Below, in pieces: positions 61,139 through 64,000 of a stretch of 64,000 nt of DNA. The notes below the pieces were generated by a model that saw only the letters and a list, made by a program, of their open reading frames with translations, searched no databases and was not told the DNA's origin. Each line of letters begins with the position of its first letter. Position 1 is the stretch's first letter. The translations under genes and the position numbers were made by a program. The stretch comes from an uncultured Thalassotalea sp. (GTDB lineage: Bacteria; Pseudomonadota; Gammaproteobacteria; Enterobacterales; Alteromonadaceae): assembly GCA_947492575.1 (NCBI GenBank), contig CANLNK010000007.1, positions 62,001-126,000 of the forward strand, written 5' to 3'.

Positions 61139-61161
61139 TGTCCTAATGCCTCATCCTATAT

Positions 61162-62562
61162 TTAACGTGCTAACACTGGCAGTATTTTTCTCACTTTATC
61201 AAAAGTTTCCTGATATTCACTATCGGCTTTTGAATCGGCAACCAATCCACCGCCTGCCCAGCAGTGAATATTGTTATCTTTACAAATGAGCGTGCGAATG
61301 GTGATGCTAGTGTCCATATTGCCACACGCAGACAGGTAACCGATTGAGCCACAATAAAGGTTTCTGCGGTGTGGCTCAAGCTCTTCGATAATCTCCATCG
61401 CGCGAATCTTTGGTGCGCCAGTGATGGAACCACCTGGGAAAGCGGCGCGAAGAAGATCTGTATTGTCTTTATCCTCAGCTAATGTGCCAGTAACGGTGCT
61501 AACCAAGTGGTGCACCGCTGGAAAGCTCTCGATATCAAAGAGTTTTGGTACTTCAACAGTACCCGCTTGACAAACACGGCTTAAATCATTGCGCAACAAA
61601 TCGACAATCATAAGATTTTCAGCACGATCTTTTTGCGATGCTTTCAGCTGCTCGGCATTTGCCTTGTCGGTGATTTCATCGGTGCTGCGTGGCAAAGTAC
61701 CTTTAATGGGCTTGGTTTGAACCTGTCTGTCGCTCACTCGTAAGAATCGCTCTGGAGAAATACTCACTACAGCACTGTCGTCAAAGCGCATAAACGCTGA
61801 AAAAGGTGCTTGATTCGCTTCTCTCAACGTTAAATAAGCGTCAAATTCATCACCTTGATAACTAGCGCTAAATCGTTGGGCTAAATTGATTTGATAACAA
61901 TCACCCGCAATTAAATAATCGTAAACACGTGCAAATTTCTCATGATAAGCCTGTTCACTCATATTGGATTGCCAATCACTGGTCAGCGAGAATTGATTAT
62001 CAACGAATACGCTTTCGCTGTTAACGAGGTTGTCAGCAAGCTCTTGCCATCTGTCAGCCTCTGCAACTAAATACGTTTGCTGGCTTCTTCTATCGTAGAT
62101 AATAGCTTGAAGGTAGAGCCCAACCGACATCGAGGGTTGCTTTATGTCATCTTCCGATAGTGAAGGCAACTGCTCGAAACGACGACCTAAATCATAGCTG
62201 AAATAACCCACAGCTCCCCCGTTAAATGGGAGCTGTGAAGGCTCGACATTTGCGTCAGCAAAAATAGTGTTTTGCACTTGTTTAAGTAAACTTAATGGGT
62301 CATCTGTCGACTGACGTGCCAGCGATGAAAAACGACTATCGAAAACCTTTATCTCGGTATCTTGCTCTCCAGCTGTTACGGTAACGGCTGGCTGCCACAC
62401 CATAATGTCAAACTGACTATCGACATGATCGCTGTCACAGGAGTCCAGCCAAATGCTCCAAGGCTTTTGAGCTAAGCGCGCAAATACACTTTGGTGACTC
62501 TTATTTTCGGTAAAAAGTAATGGTTTGGTGACCAGCGAGATTCTGTCGGTAAAGGTTTGCAA
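61162..62562 (-). CDS. pabB: Aminodeoxychorismate synthase component I
   Basis: The 466-residue protein is of the anthranilate/ADC synthase type. Chorismate-binding motifs are PIKGTLPRS, DLLRNDLSR, and GGSITGAPKIRAMEIIEELEP near the C-terminus. It joins ammonia to chorismate in folate synthesis. PIKGT, with Lys in the place used by PabB, distinguishes it from anthranilate synthase (PIAGT). Start TTG 62562 with AGG seven bases upstream; no suitable ATG exists. It is divergent from the fumarase gene. Confidence 0.94.
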   Translation of the reverse strand: MQTFTDRISLVTKPLLFTENKSHQSVFARLAQKPWSIWLDSCDSDHVDSQFDIMVWQPAVTVTAGEQDTEIKVFDSRFSSLARQSTDDPLSLLKQVQNTIFADANVEPSQLPFNGGAVGYFSYDLGRRFEQLPSLSEDDIKQPSMSVGLYLQAIIYDRRSQQTYLVAEADRWQELADNLVNSESVFVDNQFSLTSDWQSNMSEQAYHEKFARVYDYLIAGDCYQINLAQRFSASYQGDEFDAYLTLREANQAPFSAFMRFDDSAVVSISPERFLRVSDRQVQTKPIKGTLPRSTDEITDKANAEQLKASQKDRAENLMIVDLLRNDLSRVCQAGTVEVPKLFDIESFPAVHHLVSTVTGTLAEDKDNTDLLRAAFPGGSITGAPKIRAMEIIEELEPHRRNLYCGSIGYLSACGNMDTSITIRTLICKDNNIHCWAGGGLVADSKADSEYQETFDKVRKILPVLAR

Positions 62563-62707
62563 AATATACCTGTGATAAATGTCAGCAATAGATTTAGTCG
62601 ATGGGCTTAATCACTATAATTGACTAGCCGCCCTGATATAAGCAGGGTATCATATCGGCAAAAATTTAACTTTCAAGTTAAGTTCAAAGAGAGCAAAGAG
62701 AAACAAT

Positions 62708-64000
62708 ATGGCCATCATTAAACAACAAGACTTTATCGACAGTATTGCCGATGCCTTGCAATACATTTCTTATTACCATCCTCTAGACTTTGTTCAGGCG
62801 CTAGAAAAGGCGTATCACAAAGAAGAAAGCCAAGCAGCAAAAGATGCGATCGCCCAAATCTTGATCAACTCTCGTATGTCTGCAACGGGTAAGCGTCCAA
62901 TCTGTCAGGATACAGGTATCGTAACGTGTTTTGTGAAAGTCGGTATGGCAGTTCAGTGGGATAGCACTGATATGACGGTCCAACAAATGGTTGATGAAGG
63001 TACGCGACGTGCTTACATGAATCCTGATAACCCGCTTCGCGCATCAATTGTTGCAGATCCAGCAGGTAGCCGTAAGAATACCAAAGACAACACACCATCT
63101 GTTGTTCATATTGATTTAGTGGAAGGCAACGAAGTTGAAGTGATGATTGCTGCCAAAGGTGGCGGTAGTGAAAACAAAACTAAAATGGCGATGTTAAACC
63201 CGTCTGACTCTATTGCCGATTGGGTTGTAGAAACCTTACCTAAAATGGGCGCTGGCTGGTGCCCGCCGGGTATGATTGGTATCGGTGTTGGTGGTACAGC
63301 GGAAAAAGCAGGTGTACTAGCTAAAGAAAGCCTAATGGACCCAGTAGACATTCAAGAGCTTATTGAACGTGGCCCCGAAAACGCTGAAGAAGAATTGCGT
63401 TTAGAAATCTACGAACGTGTTAACAAGCTTGGTATTGGTGCACAAGGTTTAGGTGGCTTAACGACTGTGGTTGACGTAAAAATCAACTCGGCACCAACAC
63501 ACGCAGCGTCGAAACCAGTAGTGATGATCCCTAACTGTGCTGCAACACGTCATGTTCATTTCCACTTGGATGGTTCGGGTCCAGCAGACTTAACACCACC
63601 TAAATTAGAAGATTGGCCGGAAATTACGTGGGAAGTAGGCGACAGTGTTCGTCGTGTTAATGTAAATGAATTGAAAAAAGCAGACGTTGCAGAGTGGAAA
63701 ACAGGTGAAACCATTTTGTTAAGCGGTAAGATTTTAACGGGTCGTGACGCTGCGCATAAACGTATCCAAGAAATGATGGCGAATGGTGAAGATTTACCTG
63801 TCGACTTTACTGACAAGTTTATTTACTACGTAGGCCCAGTTGATGCTATTGGTGATGAAGCGGTAGGTCCGGCAGGCCCAACAACAGCAACACGTATGGA
63901 TAAATTCACCGATTTAATGCTGTCTCAAACTGGATTGATTGGCTCGATCGGTAAAGCTGAGCGTGGTCCTGCGACTTGTGAATCAATCAAGAACAACAAG
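62708..64000 (+). CDS. Class I fumarate hydratase (Fe-S type), 3'-truncated by window end
   Basis: Frame is open from ATG 62708 to the window end: 431 of about 505 residues. Features are the N-terminal ISYYHPLDFV, QDTGIVTCFVK (first cluster Cys), MIPNCAATRHVHF (second Cys), and the beta-domain segment beginning WEVGDSVRR and LLSGKILTGRDAAH. The third Cys in GPATCESI is visible near the end. It hydrates fumarate to malate with an oxygen-sensitive [4Fe-4S] cluster. Whether it corresponds to FumA or FumB cannot be told. The other frames here are shadows. Confidence 0.93.
   Translation, partial: MAIIKQQDFIDSIADALQYISYYHPLDFVQALEKAYHKEESQAAKDAIAQILINSRMSATGKRPICQDTGIVTCFVKVGMAVQWDSTDMTVQQMVDEGTRRAYMNPDNPLRASIVADPAGSRKNTKDNTPSVVHIDLVEGNEVEVMIAAKGGGSENKTKMAMLNPSDSIADWVVETLPKMGAGWCPPGMIGIGVGGTAEKAGVLAKESLMDPVDIQELIERGPENAEEELRLEIYERVNKLGIGAQGLGGLTTVVDVKINSAPTHAASKPVVMIPNCAATRHVHFHLDGSGPADLTPPKLEDWPEITWEVGDSVRRVNVNELKKADVAEWKTGETILLSGKILTGRDAAHKRIQEMMANGEDLPVDFTDKFIYYVGPVDAIGDEAVGPAGPTTATRMDKFTDLMLSQTGLIGSIGKAERGPATCESIKNNK

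Overview
The window comes from the chromosome of a marine gammaproteobacterium of the order Alteromonadales, most likely the Colwelliaceae (Thalassotalea/Colwellia-like). The evidence is the low to moderate G+C, the gene order rnt-motY (MotY belongs to the sodium-driven polar flagellar motor), an SMC condensin gene in the cysZ / smc-zipA-ligA neighbourhood instead of MukB, a HPPD gene, and a LytTR-linked ABC-transporter/M1-peptidase fusion. The genus assignment is inference. I found no rRNA, tRNA, CRISPR array, prophage or transposase gene.

Region by region: 1-10.4 kb is an accessory-looking stretch. It holds a CaiB-like CoA-transferase (cut by the window edge), an HxlR regulator, a LysE-type exporter, a HAD phosphatase, a serine beta-lactamase-like hydrolase, a CadC/ToxR-like membrane regulator divergent from a DUF547 secreted protein, a phosphatase fragment, an alpha/beta hydrolase, a YbjQ protein and a formylglycine-enzyme-like protein without the catalytic cysteines. 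10.5-18 kb holds fadR, the prkA-yeaH-spoVR stress operon and an orphan GAF histidine kinase. 18-20 kb is redox defence (sodB, grxD, a 2-Cys peroxiredoxin). 20-34.4 kb carries rnt, motY, an M1 aminopeptidase, an acidic secreted protein, cysZ, smc, zipA, ligA, a DUF3392 protein, a secreted 2H-phosphoesterase-like protein and an M48 lipoprotein. 34.5-46 kb carries a dicarboxylate symporter, an Ig-domain lipoprotein, deaD, hppD, an S9 peptidase and an arginase-family hydrolase. 46-51.6 kb has topA, an RRF_GI-type protein, a coiled-coil membrane protein and cysB. 51.7-58.5 kb is a LytS/LytTR two-component system divergent from an ABC ATPase and a 1091-residue ABC permease fused to an M1 peptidase. 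59-64 kb is sdaA, nudL and pabB (same order as in E. coli), then a class I fumarase cut by the window end.

The most distinctive signals are these. (1) The LytTR/ABC-M1 locus has a perfect 13-bp inverted repeat in its divergent intergenic region. The two arms lie at almost equal distance from the two start codons and resemble LytTR-box half sites. (2) Two inverted copies of a transposase-free mobile element (263 and 326 bp) have near-identical terminal inverted repeats and TA target duplications, and each ends a few bases after a stop codon. (3) A second, different MITE-like repeat of about 200 bp lies between the S9 peptidase and the arginase-family gene. (4) A secreted protein carries paired HxT motifs of the 2H phosphoesterase type.

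Most convergent or terminal genes have clear stem-loop plus U-tract terminators, listed individually. Several genes start with TTG or GTG; the chosen starts are explained per entry.
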